The notes below the pieces were generated by a model, which was given only the letters and a program-made list of their open reading frames with translations, made no database searches and was not told the origin of the DNA. This document shows positions 1 to 9,057 of a DNA stretch of 64,000 nt, piece by piece. The stretch covers positions 476,335-540,334 of the forward strand of contig OY279575.1 in the NCBI GenBank assembly GCA_958267355.1, given 5' to 3'. Made by a program: the position numbers and the translations under genes. The stretch's first letter is position 1. Every line of letters begins with the position of its first letter. Source of the stretch: an uncultured Alphaproteobacteria bacterium (lineage in GTDB: Bacteria > Pseudomonadota > Alphaproteobacteria > JALCBB01).

Positions 1-330
1 CTTTACGGCTTGTCTAGCGGCTTTACAGCCTGTCTAGGGGCTATCTGGGGCAAAATACACCCGTCTAGGGCTTAACGCTTGTCTATGGGCTTTACAGCTT
101 GTCTCACGGCTTGTTTAGGGGCTGTACAGCTTGTTTAAGGGCTATATGGGGCAAAATACACCCGTCTAGGGCTTAATGCTTGTCTGTGGGCTTTACAGCC
201 TGTCTCACGGCTTGTTTAGGGGCTGTACAGCTTGTTTAGGGGCTATCTGGGGATATATTCACCCGTCTAGGGCTTAATGCTTGTCTGTGGGCTTTACAGC
301 TTGTCTCACGGCTTGTTTAGGGGCTTGGCT
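1..330. repeat. ~101-bp tandem repeat upstream of rpsM
   Basis: About three imperfect copies of a ~101-bp unit. The landmark GGGGCAAAATACAC sits at 47 and again at 148, and a diverged copy (GGGGATATATTCAC) at 249, so the period is 101 bp. Each unit contains shorter echoes of a 'ggcttgtctaggggctt' theme, suggesting growth from a smaller unit. No ORF of note reads through it. It fills the space where adk or secY would end in relatives and lies before the rpsM promoter region. Confidence 0.85.
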
Positions 331-368
331 ACTGACTTGTAGGCTTGGGCGTGGATGAAGGCGAATTC

Positions 369-398
369 TTGACGGATTCAAGCACGATGGGGTATCGT
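369..398 (+). promoter_or_regulatory. Candidate sigma-70 promoter for rpsM operon
   Basis: TTGACG at 369-374 is followed after an 18-nt spacer by TATCGT at 393-398. The site lies about 180 nt before the rpsM start, between the 101-bp repeats and a 15-bp tandem repeat at 485-529 (unit tttgtcttgatgaaa, three copies). In relatives these genes are usually read from the upstream ribosomal operon, so this would be a secondary promoter. Pattern match only. Confidence 0.3.
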
Positions 399-576
399 AT
401 GGGGGAATTCTTCCGAGTTTCGATAAGTCAGAAAAGCGGCTCGTCTTGTGGGACAAGCAGGGCGGAGCAAGGTTTTTCTGTCTTTTTGTCTTGGTGAACT
501 TTGTCTTGATGAAATTTGTCCTGATGAAATTTTTCTGGGCAAACTTGTCTGCACTCTAATCAACCGCGAGACCACT

Positions 577-957
577 ATGGCGCGTATCGCAGGAGTTAAC
601 CTACCCGCTAAAAAGCGTGTGGAAGTAGCTCTGACTTACATCTACGGCATTGGTCCGACCAAGGCGCGTGAAATCCGTGTTAAGGCGGAGATTGAAGAAG
701 CGCGTCGCGTGCACGAGTTGAACGACGATGAAGTTTTGCGTATCCGCGAGACCATTGACCGCGACTACACCGTTGAGGGAGATCTACGCCGCGAGCGGGC
801 TTTGGCAATTAAGCGTTTGACTGATTTGGGCTGCTATCGTGGCTTGCGACACCGCCGCGGACTGCCTGTCCGCGGACAGCGTACCCACACCAACGCCCGC
901 ACCCGCAAAGGCAAGGCAGTACCGATTGCGGGCAAGAAGCTGGCGACCAAGAAGTAA
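577..957 (+). CDS. rpsM: 30S ribosomal protein S13
   Basis: S13 sits in the head of the small subunit, where it contacts the P-site tRNA and helps form bridges to the 50S subunit. The 126-residue product opens with ARIAGVNLP and carries the expected IYGIG and [16 protein letters not shown] segments, with the basic tail TNARTRKGK. The start is placed at the ATG at 577; an upstream in-frame extension from 448 is only translated repeat sequence ([15 protein letters not shown]) and has no family match. It is followed by rpsK, rpoA and rplQ in the usual order. Confidence 0.97.
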   Translation: MARIAGVNLPAKKRVEVALTYIYGIGPTKAREIRVKAEIEEARRVHELNDDEVLRIRETIDRDYTVEGDLRRERALAIKRLTDLGCYRGLRHRRGLPVRGQRTHTNARTRKGKAVPIAGKKLATKK

Positions 958-994
958 GACAGGCAAGCGTAGACACAAACTTTAGGCGACTCTG

Positions 995-1390
995 ATGGCA
1001 CAACAGCAAGCAGCTCCGCGGACGCGCAAGCGTGAACGCAAGAACATCGCTAGCGGTGTTGCCCATATCAACGCGACTTTCAACAACACCATCATTAACA
1101 TCACCGATCATCAGGGCAATACAATTGCTTGGTCTTCAGCAGGCGTGCAGGGCTTCAAAGGCTCGCGTAAATCTACGCCTTTTGCCGCCCAGCTGGTTGC
1201 CGAAGCCGCAGGACGCAAAGCCCAAGAGCATGGAGTCCGCACTTTAGAAGTCAATATTCGCGGCCCAGGTTCGGGGCGTGAATCTGCCTTACGCGCGCTT
1301 TCTGCTGTGGGTTTTACGATTACGGTAATCCGTGATGTGACACCGATACCGCACAATGGCTGTCGTCCGCCGAAACGCCGCCGCGTTTAG
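995..1390 (+). CDS. rpsK: 30S ribosomal protein S11
   Basis: S11 lies in the platform of the 30S subunit near the E site and takes part in mRNA path formation. The 131-residue protein has the family core [18 protein letters not shown] and ends with the diagnostic [16 protein letters not shown]. An AGGCG element lies about 8 nt before the ATG. It is separated from rpsM by 37 nt and from rpoA by 75 nt, consistent with one transcript. Length is normal for the family. Confidence 0.97.
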   Translation: MAQQQAAPRTRKRERKNIASGVAHINATFNNTIINITDHQGNTIAWSSAGVQGFKGSRKSTPFAAQLVAEAAGRKAQEHGVRTLEVNIRGPGSGRESALRALSAVGFTITVIRDVTPIPHNGCRPPKRRRV

Positions 1391-1465
1391 AATTTGTACA
1401 ACTTGCCATACGCCTTTCCCCTAAGGCTAAGAAGACACACCGACAAGCACAAGAGAGAAATCGCC

Positions 1466-2539
1466 ATGGAAACACAAGTTAATCCTACGCCTACTGTTGC
1501 TCCTGTAGCACCGAGTGAAGACGCGCTAGACTTAATTCGTCCTGAAGGCTTGCGCGTGGAAGCAGACCCGAATTCTTCAAACACAATTGCCCGCTTTGTT
1601 GCCGAGCCGCTTGCCCGTGGCTTCGGAGTCACCTTAGGCAATGCCTTGCGTCGGGTTCTGCTTTCGTCTTTACCTGGTGCTGCTGTGACTGCCATTCAGA
1701 TTGATGAAGTCAGCCACGAGTTTTCGGCAATTCCGGGTGTGCATGAAGACTTGGTGGATATCGGATTAAACTTCAAGCAGGTAGCTCTGCGTATGGAAGG
1801 TGCGCGTCCGCGTAAGTTGCGCCTACAGGCAAGCGGACCTGGCCCCGTGACCGCAGGACAGATTGAAGTCGTAGACGATATGCGGATTATGAATCCCGAC
1901 CATGTGATCTGCCACCTAGACGATGGCGCGCGAATTGATATTGAAGTCACGGTCGCGACAGGGCGGGGCTATGAACCTGCGCGTAGCAATCGTGAGTCGG
2001 GTGCACCGATTGGTTTGATTCCGCTGGATGCAGTCTTCTCGCCTGTGCGGCGTGTTGCCTACACGGTAGAAAACACCCGTGTCGGACGAGTCACCGACTA
2101 CGACAATCTTTCGCTAGAAGTAGAAACCAACAGCACGATTTCACCTGAGGAAGCAGTACACCGTGCCGCCGCTATTCTGCGTGAGCAACTGGCTTTGTTC
2201 ATCCGTAGTGGTGTGCGGCTGTCTGAGGAGACAGATGGTAGCCCCTTGCCGCCAACGGACTTGCCGTTTAGTCCGCATCTGCTCAAGCGGGTTAATGACC
2301 TTGAGCTTTCGGTACGAGCCGCCAACTGCTTGAAGAGCGAAAATCTGCTCTATGTTGGTGACCTTGTGGCGCGTAGTGAAATGGATCTGCTGAAAACGCC
2401 AAACTTTGGGCGTAAGTCCTTGAACGAGATTAAGCAGGTGCTAGAAAATCTGGGCCTGACTCTCGGTAAGACCGTGGAAGGCTGGCCACCCGAAGAAGAC
2501 ATAGAAATGCTACGCAAACGCTATTCGGAATTTCTCTAA
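1466..2539 (+). CDS. rpoA: DNA-directed RNA polymerase subunit alpha
   Basis: The alpha subunit dimerises to nucleate RNA polymerase assembly and its C-terminal domain contacts UP elements and activators. The 357-residue product has the N-terminal dimerisation part ([17 protein letters not shown] near residue 55) and a C-terminal helix-hairpin-helix domain ([15 protein letters not shown], about residues 305-320). The ATG at 1466 has an AGAGAGA Shine-Dalgarno-like element; a longer in-frame ORF from 1394 begins in the rpsK spacer and is not supported. The spacer to rplQ is long (150 nt) and contains a duplicated 28-bp unit. Confidence 0.97.
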   Translation: METQVNPTPTVAPVAPSEDALDLIRPEGLRVEADPNSSNTIARFVAEPLARGFGVTLGNALRRVLLSSLPGAAVTAIQIDEVSHEFSAIPGVHEDLVDIGLNFKQVALRMEGARPRKLRLQASGPGPVTAGQIEVVDDMRIMNPDHVICHLDDGARIDIEVTVATGRGYEPARSNRESGAPIGLIPLDAVFSPVRRVAYTVENTRVGRVTDYDNLSLEVETNSTISPEEAVHRAAAILREQLALFIRSGVRLSEETDGSPLPPTDLPFSPHLLKRVNDLELSVRAANCLKSENLLYVGDLVARSEMDLLKTPNFGRKSLNEIKQVLENLGLTLGKTVEGWPPEEDIEMLRKRYSEFL

Positions 2540-2561
2540 GCTTAAGCCTGTCAGCTTGTCT

Positions 2562-2616
2562 TCTTGAATCTGCTCTTTTGAACCTGCTTTCTTGAATCTG
2601 CTCTTTTGAACCTGCT
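2562..2616. repeat. 28-bp direct repeat, two copies
   Basis: Two near-identical copies of tcttgaatctgctcttttga plus aacctgct, starting at 2562 and 2590, lie in the rpoA-rplQ spacer. The spacer is about 150 nt, unusually long for this gene pair, and most of the excess is this duplication and related sequence. Confidence 0.85.
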
Positions 2617-2689
2617 AGGGCTTCTACACCAGCTTCTGCACCAAGCTCTGCCCGAATTTGTCTAACCCTTCTACTCTACCGAACTTGCT

Positions 2690-3085
2690 ATGCGACATAG
2701 ACTATCAGGCCGTAAGCTGAATCGTACCTCTGCGCATCGCAAGGCGTTGATGGCGAATTTGTCCACTTCGCTTTTGCGTTACGAGCAGATCCAGACGACT
2801 CTACCGAAAGCCAAAGAACTACGCGGACATGTTGACCGCCTGATTACCCTCGCCAAAAAAGGCGACTTAGCCGCACGCCGTAGGGCAGGGCGAATCATCC
2901 GCGATGAAGAAGTACTGGCGAAGCTGTTTGAAGACTTAGCCCCACGCTACGCCGAACGCCCTGGCGGCTATACCCGTGTGCTTAAGGCGGGGTTTCGTCA
3001 CGGCGACAATGCACCACGGGCTGTAATTGAACTGGTAGACAGAAACCCAGACGCAAAACCCGTAGAGACAATAGAAGACGAATAG
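2690..3085 (+). CDS. rplQ: 50S ribosomal protein L17
   Basis: L17 binds domain III of 23S rRNA near the exit tunnel. The product (131 residues) begins [20 protein letters not shown], the family hallmark, and carries [21 protein letters not shown]. The acidic tail after about residue 118 is a little longer than the core family. It is the last gene of the alpha operon. The 136-nt spacer to the convergent rarA holds a short palindrome (ACTTATAAGT near 3125) but no clear terminator. Confidence 0.97.
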   Translation: MRHRLSGRKLNRTSAHRKALMANLSTSLLRYEQIQTTLPKAKELRGHVDRLITLAKKGDLAARRRAGRIIRDEEVLAKLFEDLAPRYAERPGGYTRVLKAGFRHGDNAPRAVIELVDRNPDAKPVETIEDE

Positions 3086-3221
3086 CTTGCGCTACCTTTA
3101 AACCCGTTTAGTGCTAGGCACGACTTATAAGTTGTCATTTCACTTTTTAGCAACTCTGTTATCCCACGACTTTACTGCTGGCTAATTTTGTTTCGCTACT
3201 TTTAAACCTGTTTGTTGCGCT

Positions 3222-4553
3222 CTAACTTTTGCCCTTCTTAGTGCGCTCTGCATCCCAAGCGTCTAACCGCTTTTTAATCTCAGCTTCTGTACCATCGCCC
3301 TTAGGGCGATAAAACTTGCGCCGTTCCATTCCTTCAGGAAAATAATCCTGCCCCGAAAACCCCGTTTCGGTATCAGGGTCATAGACATAGCCCTTGCTAT
3401 ACCCCATATCTTTCATCAACCGAGTCGGCGCATTCAATATATGCTTCGGTGGGGCTAACGAACCACTTTCCGCCGCCGACTGCATTGCTTCATTAAACGC
3501 CCGATAGCCCGCAATAGATTTCGGAGCACTCGCCAACAACAAAACCAAGTTGGCTAAAGCTAACTCTCCTTCGGGTGTGCCAAGCCGTTCGTAGGTCTCC
3601 CAAGCCGAAACCGCATAGCCAAGGGCTTGCGGCTGGGCAAGCCCGATATCTTCAACTGCAATCCGCGTCAGGCGACGGGCAATGTAACGCGGATCTTCTC
3701 CGCCATCTAGCATTCGCGAAAACCAATACAAAGCCGCATCAGGATCACTTCCGCGAATAGACTTATGCAAAGCCGAAATCAAATTGTAATGCTCTTCACG
3801 ACTCTTGTCATACAGGGGTGCACGTCTCTGCACAAATTGCGCCAAAGCCTTGCCATCCAGCGGGGCTTCACTTTCAGGCAGGGCAAACAAAGCTTCAGCA
3901 AGATTAAGCAGATAGCGTCCATCGCCGTCGGCTAGGTCTAAGAGCTGAAGACGCGCTTCTGCACTCACAGGAAGCGAACGATTTACACGAACTTCCGCCC
4001 GCGCTAACAAAGTTTCTAAAGACTCAGCTTCCAAGCGCGCCAAGGTCAAAACCCGACAGCGCGACAGCAAAGCACCATTCAACTCAAACGACGGATTTTC
4101 AGTCGTAGCTCCCACCAAGGTTATCGTGCCGTCTTCCACATAGGGCAAGAAGCCATCTTGTTGCGCCCGATTGAAGCGGTGAATTTCATCCACAAATAAC
4201 AGCGTTTCAATTCCGCCTTCCCGCCGCTTGGCGGCTTCGGCAAAAATCTCCCGCAGTTCCTTTACGCCCGAAAACACCGCCGAGACCTGAACAAAGTGAT
4301 AGGCAATTTGCTCCGCCAAAAGCTTGGCAATCGTAGTCTTGCCCGAGCCTGGCGGACCCCAAAAGATCAACGAACCCAAATGCCCTGCCGCCAAAAGACG
4401 GGTTAGCGTGCCTTCGGGGCCCAACAGGGTTTCCTGCCCCAAAACCTCGCCCAAAGTCGCAGGACGCAGGGCTTCCGCCAAGGGACGGGACAGAATAGGC
4501 TCCAGAAGCCCGTCTGCTGGCTTCTCACGCCTTGTACGGGGAGTTTTGCCCAT
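3222..4553 (-). CDS. rarA: Replication-associated recombination protein RarA (MgsA-type AAA+ ATPase)
   Basis: RarA is a clamp-loader-like AAA+ ATPase that acts at stalled replication forks with single-strand DNA-binding protein. The 443-residue protein shows Walker A GPPGSGKT (66-73), Walker B LLFVDEIHRFN and a sensor 1 stretch GATTENPSFELNGALLSRCRV, which is the family signature, followed by the C-terminal tetramerisation part (EDIGLAQPQAL, NAPTRLMKDMGYSKGY). It converges with rplQ and is divergent from crcB. The order rplQ, rarA, crcB, rluC-like is familiar from Rhodospirillales as far as I recall. Confidence 0.95.
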   Translation of the reverse strand: MGKTPRTRREKPADGLLEPILSRPLAEALRPATLGEVLGQETLLGPEGTLTRLLAAGHLGSLIFWGPPGSGKTTIAKLLAEQIAYHFVQVSAVFSGVKELREIFAEAAKRREGGIETLLFVDEIHRFNRAQQDGFLPYVEDGTITLVGATTENPSFELNGALLSRCRVLTLARLEAESLETLLARAEVRVNRSLPVSAEARLQLLDLADGDGRYLLNLAEALFALPESEAPLDGKALAQFVQRRAPLYDKSREEHYNLISALHKSIRGSDPDAALYWFSRMLDGGEDPRYIARRLTRIAVEDIGLAQPQALGYAVSAWETYERLGTPEGELALANLVLLLASAPKSIAGYRAFNEAMQSAAESGSLAPPKHILNAPTRLMKDMGYSKGYVYDPDTETGFSGQDYFPEGMERRKFYRPKGDGTEAEIKKRLDAWDAERTKKGKS

Positions 4554-4657
4554 ATATGCGCCCTAGTTTCGTTTAAGCCCTGTCAGTGGCTCTCTGTGGC
4601 TGTCTGTGGCTGTTCTGTGGTTATCCTAGCAGAGCGACAGGCTATACTTGCCTGCCT

Positions 4658-5077
4658 ATGGTGTTTTCTTTTCCTGCTTTGCTGGCTGTTGCTCTCGGCG
4701 GCGCACTTGGAGCCACCGCCCGCTGGCTCTTTGTCGTGCAAACCTCTGCTCTCCTTGGCGTGGAGCGGGCGCACTTTGCGACTTTCGCGGTGAATCTTCT
4801 GGGCTCTTTTATCGCGGGTCTGGTGGTTGGAGTTTTGTTGCAAGCGGCTGTGCCTGAGGGGAATCCGCCTGCGCCTGTTTTGCAGGCGGGCTTGGTTATC
4901 GGATTTCTCGGCGGCTTCACAACTTTTTCTGCTTTCTCGCTGGATACACTTCGCCTCATAGAACAGGGAGCAACGCTCGCGGCTGGACTCTATGTTTTCG
5001 CCAGTGTGGTCTTGGCTTTGGGTGCAGCTGTCTTTGGCTTATGGCTTGGGCGGACAATTTTGTCTTTGGTGTCGTGA
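4658..5077 (+). CDS. crcB: Fluoride efflux channel CrcB/Fluc
   Basis: CrcB forms dual-topology dimers that export fluoride. The 139-residue protein has four hydrophobic segments and the family motifs GGALGATARW (about 11-20), NLLGSFIAG and GGFTTFSAFSLDTLRL. The start is set at ATG 4658 because the protein begins there with the first membrane helix; the ORF extension back to 4586 is not family-like. No fluoride riboswitch was recognised in the 100-nt divergent spacer with rarA. The TGA stop overlaps the GTG start proposed for the next gene. Confidence 0.93.
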   Translation: MVFSFPALLAVALGGALGATARWLFVVQTSALLGVERAHFATFAVNLLGSFIAGLVVGVLLQAAVPEGNPPAPVLQAGLVIGFLGGFTTFSAFSLDTLRLIEQGATLAAGLYVFASVVLALGAAVFGLWLGRTILSLVS

Positions 5078-6183
5078 GTGCTTCGTCTGACAAAATCCGC
5101 CGCTCTGGGATTACGGAACGCTCTGGAGTTACGGAACGCTCTGGAGTTACGGAACGCTCTGGGACTACAAAACACTCTGGAACTACGGAACAAGTTGTAC
5201 AGCAAGGCGAAAGCAACACGCGGCTAGACCGCTGGCTCAAGCGGCAGGTTGATGGTCTGCCACAATCGCTGATTCAAAAGCTCCTACGGCGGGGAAAAAT
5301 CCGCGTCAACGGACAAAAGGTAGCAGCCAGCCATCGCCTTGCCAGTGAAGATAAAGTTTCGTGGCCCGACTCGCTTGCTTCTGCTTCTGTAAAGACTCCT
5401 GCGAAGATGAAGGCAAAGCGCATTACGCTTACCCCCACAGAACAAGAAGAGTTGCAAAAGCAAATTCTCCACGAAGACGAAGCAATCATCGCCATCAACA
5501 AACCCCCTGGACTTGCCGTTCAGGGCGGTACAAAGCAAAAACGCTCGTTGGATGCACTTCTATTGGCTCTGTTTGCGGCTCGTGCTGACGCATCGGCATT
5601 GCAACCCCGCCTACTGCACCGCCTAGACAAACGCACAGGCGGAGTCGTGCTATTTGCCAAGACAGCACAAGCGGCAGCACAAGGTATGGAGCAATTCCGT
5701 AATCGTACAATCCATAAGGAATACTGGGCAATCGTTGCGGGAGTCCCGCCCGATGACACAGGCACGGTAGATCATCCGCTCGCCAAACGCAGCAGCATCG
5801 GCGGACAAAAAGTACAGCTAGATGAAAGTCCGCAAGCCAAGGAAGCGATCACCCACTGGCGGCGTATCACAACCCAAAGCTTAAGCGCAGAAGCAGGAAA
5901 AATTTCACTCCTAGAGCTGTTTCCTGAAACGGGACGCATGCACCAGCTACGGGTGCATCTGGCAAGCATCGGCACACCCATCTTAGGAGACGGAAAATAC
6001 GGCGGGCGTGAAGCCTTCCGTGCTTTGCCCGCACTTGGACTCCCCCACTCGGGCGACAAAGTGCCGCTACTTCTACTGGCACGAAAGCTGGTGCTGGAGT
6101 CTCCCGCCACAGGGCGTGAGCTATCCTTAGAAGCTCCGCCATTTCCTGCCTTTGCGCATGCCCTAGAGCAGCTTGAACGCTAG
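5074..6183 (+). CDS. RluA-family 23S rRNA pseudouridine synthase (RluC-like) with repeat-expanded N-terminus
   Basis: These enzymes isomerise uridines in 23S rRNA. The protein has an S4 RNA-binding domain (RLDRWLKRQVDGLPQSLIQKLLRRGKIRVNG region) and the catalytic RluA signature LLHRLDKRTGGVVL with the catalytic Asp. The start is uncertain: GTG 5074 overlaps the crcB stop as GTGA, while ATG 5041 lies inside crcB. Before the S4 domain lies a stretch of five 18-bp units (5101-5190) giving repeated TERSGV hexapeptides, absent from ordinary RluC proteins. Fused to crcB by overlap, it probably shares its transcript. Confidence 0.9.
   Translation: MSASSDKIRRSGITERSGVTERSGVTERSGTTKHSGTTEQVVQQGESNTRLDRWLKRQVDGLPQSLIQKLLRRGKIRVNGQKVAASHRLASEDKVSWPDSLASASVKTPAKMKAKRITLTPTEQEELQKQILHEDEAIIAINKPPGLAVQGGTKQKRSLDALLLALFAARADASALQPRLLHRLDKRTGGVVLFAKTAQAAAQGMEQFRNRTIHKEYWAIVAGVPPDDTGTVDHPLAKRSSIGGQKVQLDESPQAKEAITHWRRITTQSLSAEAGKISLLELFPETGRMHQLRVHLASIGTPILGDGKYGGREAFRALPALGLPHSGDKVPLLLLARKLVLESPATGRELSLEAPPFPAFAHALEQLER
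5101..5190 (+). repeat. In-frame 18-bp tandem repeat in pseudouridine synthase gene
   Basis: Five copies of cgctctggagttacggaa, the first three nearly identical and the last two diverged. The unit is a multiple of three and encodes Arg-Ser-Gly-Val-Thr-Glu in the expected frame, so the open frame is preserved. Confidence 0.95.
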
Positions 6184-6349
6184 CCGTGCCCTTGCCGACA
6201 TCTCTATACCTCGCTACAATCACAGTAATTCTTAAAGTTTCCGCACCCCAATCACCGCCAAACCAACCACGGAGCGCGCGATCCGCTCGCCAAAGCGCCC
6301 GAACGCACCGCGTTAATCTTTTCTAGACCTTCTGAAGTACTGCTGAAGT

Positions 6350-7540
6350 ATGAGCGAATTTCTCCGCGAAGTAGATGAAGACCTGCGCAGCGAGCGACTC
6401 CTAGCTCTGTGGAGACGCTGGCGTTGGGTGATTTTGTCCTTTATCGCCGCACTGCTGATTGGCGTTGGCGGCTGGGAAGCCTTAACCCAGTGGCGCGACT
6501 CGCGACAGGAGCAAACCACAGCAAGCTATCGCACAGCACTTCTGGCTTCTGATGATGCTTTTGAAGCGTGGCAGGAAGAACGCGATAAAGAAGCTGAAGA
6601 AAAAGCCAAGCAGGAAGAAGAAGCGGCTCAGGCGGCGGCAGAACAAGAGTCGGCGGAAGAAGCGAACGCAGAAATCACAGAAGACACAACAGAAGATACA
6701 GAAACGACAGAGACAACAGAAGCAACAAACACAGAAGCCACAGAAACCACAGAAACGACAGAAGAAGCGAATGTAGAAATTCCCCTCACCGATGCAGAGC
6801 TACGAGCCGAGCTAGACCTGCCCGATCCGTTTTACGATGAAACCGCTTTAAGCGCGCTAACAGCTTTAGCGCAAGACGACAATAAAGCCATAGGCACACG
6901 CACTTTGGCACGACTGCAAACAGCGTTTCGCCATTATGAATCTGACCGTCACGACTTAGCCGATGCGGCGTGGTTGGCGGTGATATCCGATGAGTCTGTG
7001 CCTTTGCTCTATCGCGATTTAGCGACAGTCCTACGCGGATATGCAATGCTAGACTTGCGTGAAGCGAGTGATTTGCGTTTATCTCTACAGTCGGTGGTGG
7101 ATCGTCCTGACAGTGCGTTTCATGCTTCGGCTTCTGAAGCCTTGGCTTTGGTTTTGATTAAGGAAGGTGATACTTTTGCGGCACGGGGGCATCTAGCGGC
7201 TTTGGCGGATTCGGATGAACGCGAAGAAGTGAATCCTGTACCTGCCAGCTTGCGAAGCCGAGCCAATCGCCTGCTTTCTTTTATTGAAAGTGAAGCCGAC
7301 ACTGCGGCTAGCGGAACCACAGAAGCCAGCGAAGCCACAGAAGCCACAGAAGCCAGCGAAGCTACAGAAGACAGCGAAGCCACAGAAGACAGTGGAGTCA
7401 CAGAAAACGCTGAAGCTACAGAAGCAGAAACAGAAGAAGAAACAGGGGCAGAAACAGAAGTAGCCAAGCCAGAAGGTGACTCACAGGGCGAAGAAGAAGG
7501 TGCAGAAGAAGGCGAAGCAGCAAACGGAGACAAGCAATGA
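6350..7540 (+). CDS. YfgM-like membrane-anchored TPR protein with low-complexity acidic inserts
   Basis: YfgM-type proteins are inner-membrane anchored with a periplasmic helical-repeat domain and assist envelope protein traffic; they commonly precede bamB. Here the 396-residue product has a cytoplasmic start, one membrane segment (WVILSFIAALLIGVGGW, about 26-42) and a family-like core (FRHYESDRHDLADAAW, YRDLATVLRGYAML). Two long Glu/Thr/Ala-rich stretches interrupt and extend it: about residues 75-145 and 320-396, with TEATEASEA and TEDSEA repeats. Relatives are around 220 residues, so nearly half of this protein is expansion. Its TGA overlaps the bamB ATG. Confidence 0.8.
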   Translation: MSEFLREVDEDLRSERLLALWRRWRWVILSFIAALLIGVGGWEALTQWRDSRQEQTTASYRTALLASDDAFEAWQEERDKEAEEKAKQEEEAAQAAAEQESAEEANAEITEDTTEDTETTETTEATNTEATETTETTEEANVEIPLTDAELRAELDLPDPFYDETALSALTALAQDDNKAIGTRTLARLQTAFRHYESDRHDLADAAWLAVISDESVPLLYRDLATVLRGYAMLDLREASDLRLSLQSVVDRPDSAFHASASEALALVLIKEGDTFAARGHLAALADSDEREEVNPVPASLRSRANRLLSFIESEADTAASGTTEASEATEATEASEATEDSEATEDSGVTENAEATEAETEEETGAETEVAKPEGDSQGEEEGAEEGEAANGDKQ

Positions 7541-8904
7541 CACGGCTTGAACTTTTCTCAACCCAGAGCACCCAAAACACGCAAAAGGCAGGGCAGATCC
7601 TTGCCGTGTTGTTATTCTGTTTTGTGCTTCCTGTGCTTACAGCCTGTGCCAAGAAGCCCGAAGAGCGTTTGGAAGGCGAGCGGCTACCTGTCTTCGCAGT
7701 CGGACGCACAGAAGCAACAAGCACAAACTTATTGGCTGACCACGAAGTAGATGTGAGCGAAATTGTCTTGCCGCAGATTGGTACGGCAAATGATTGGGCG
7801 CAAAGCTCTGGCACGGCGGCGGGAAATCTTGGCAGGGTTTCGCTTCCTGCGCCCACTTCCTTACGGCAAGTGTGGAGTGCAAGCTTTGCGACTCCGCCAT
7901 CACCTGCGCAAGCCTTACAGCCTGTTGTTTTGGGCGATAGGGTTGTGGTCTATGACGGTAAAAACTTAGTCACGGCTTTGTCGTTAGAAAGTGGCGCACG
8001 ACTCTGGCAGCAGGAGCTTTCTTCAGAAGGCGAGCGGGGTGCATTTTTCGGCGGTGGAGTCGCTCTTTCATCTGAGGAAAAAACCGCTTATGTCAGCACG
8101 GGCTTTGGTCTGGTCTATAGCTTGTCGCTAGAAGACGGGACAGAACGCTGGCGGGTGGCGACTCGTGAGCCAATCCGTGCGGCTCCGACTGTGGATCGGG
8201 GGCGAGTTTTTGTGATTACCTTGTCCAATCGCACGATTGCTTTTTCGGCAAGCGATGGCTCGGTGCTATGGACTCACGCGGGCTCGCCACAGCAGGTCTA
8301 TGTTTCGTACAGTGCGCCTGCGGCTGTAGATGGCGGAAGCTTATTGGCTCCCCACAGCACAGGAGAGTTTATCGCCATTGTTTCAGAAAGCGGCACCGAT
8401 CTATGGGCGCGACAATCGGCGGCGTTTGATGCGCTTGAAGCGACGATTTTGCGGGCTCCGACGGCTCCGACTTTGGAAGGCGGGCAGGGCTTTATGCTGG
8501 GGCCTACGGGGCTACTGGCAGTGACTCTGTTTGACGGAGCTGAACTATGGGAAAGCCGCATAGAAAGCGACCAGCGTCCGTGGCTAGGGGGGAGTCATCT
8601 CTACGCCATTCACCAAAGCTCCCTTGTTGCTTTCAACCGCAACGATGGCGCACTGCGTTGGCAAAGAAGCCTTGAGTCGCAAGACACCCAAAGCCGTACA
8701 TCGCCGCGTTGGTTTTCGCCACGGCTTGTAGAAAACGGATTACTTGTGACTTCCAGCCTTGGTGATTTGTTAATCTTAGACCCAGACACGGGAGTCACCG
8801 TAAGCGAAGCCACGATTTCTCCCTTGCCTTTTGCGGCACCTGTGATTGCTGGGCGGACTCTCCTTTACGGCACGCAAGACGGCAGGCTTGTGGCCCTGCG
8901 TTAG
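7537..8904 (+). CDS. bamB: Outer membrane assembly factor BamB-like lipoprotein
   Basis: BamB is the beta-propeller lipoprotein of the BAM complex that inserts outer membrane proteins. The product (455 residues) has an N-terminal signal with lipobox LTAC (Cys about residue 37), a linker, and repeated PQQ-like blade motifs such as LESGARLWQQEL, DGTERWRVA, DGSVLWTHAG, DGAELWESRI and DGALRWQRSL. It overlaps the YfgM-like gene by four nucleotides (ATGA) and is followed by der, the standard yfgM-bamB-der arrangement. Its last codons, CTGCGTTAG, are the seed of the tandem repeat that follows. Confidence 0.9.
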   Translation: MTRLELFSTQSTQNTQKAGQILAVLLFCFVLPVLTACAKKPEERLEGERLPVFAVGRTEATSTNLLADHEVDVSEIVLPQIGTANDWAQSSGTAAGNLGRVSLPAPTSLRQVWSASFATPPSPAQALQPVVLGDRVVVYDGKNLVTALSLESGARLWQQELSSEGERGAFFGGGVALSSEEKTAYVSTGFGLVYSLSLEDGTERWRVATREPIRAAPTVDRGRVFVITLSNRTIAFSASDGSVLWTHAGSPQQVYVSYSAPAAVDGGSLLAPHSTGEFIAIVSESGTDLWARQSAAFDALEATILRAPTAPTLEGGQGFMLGPTGLLAVTLFDGAELWESRIESDQRPWLGGSHLYAIHQSSLVAFNRNDGALRWQRSLESQDTQSRTSPRWFSPRLVENGLLVTSSLGDLLILDPDTGVTVSEATISPLPFAAPVIAGRTLLYGTQDGRLVALR

Positions 8905-9012
8905 CGTGTCCGTGCGTTAGCGTGTCTATGCGTTAGTGTGTCCCTGCGTTAGTGTGTCCCTGCGTTAGTGTGTCCCTGCGTTAGCGTGTCCCTGTGTTAG
9001 TGTGTCCATGCG
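8896..9012. repeat. 16-bp tandem repeat that includes the bamB stop codon
   Basis: About seven copies of ctgcgttagtgtgtcc fill the bamB-der spacer. The first copy contains the last two codons and the TAG of bamB. With a 16-bp unit each following TTAG falls in the next reading frame, so all three frames are closed several times. The der ribosome-binding region (AGAAAGAG before 9058) lies beyond the repeat. Confidence 0.95.
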
Positions 9013-9057
9013 TATAGCGATCCGTGCCGCCACGGGTGCAGAAAGAGATATCAAACC

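Noticed and set aside
448..576. N-terminal extension of S13
   Set aside because: S13 begins at [10 protein letters not shown]; the upstream residues are translated 15-bp repeat.
4557..4657. Fluoride riboswitch before crcB
   Set aside because: No crcB-motif sequence or pseudoknot could be traced in the short divergent spacer.
4960..5240. Minus-strand ORFs with RNSRAF or SVTPERS repeats
   Set aside because: They mirror the 18-bp repeat of the pseudouridine synthase gene and have no context.
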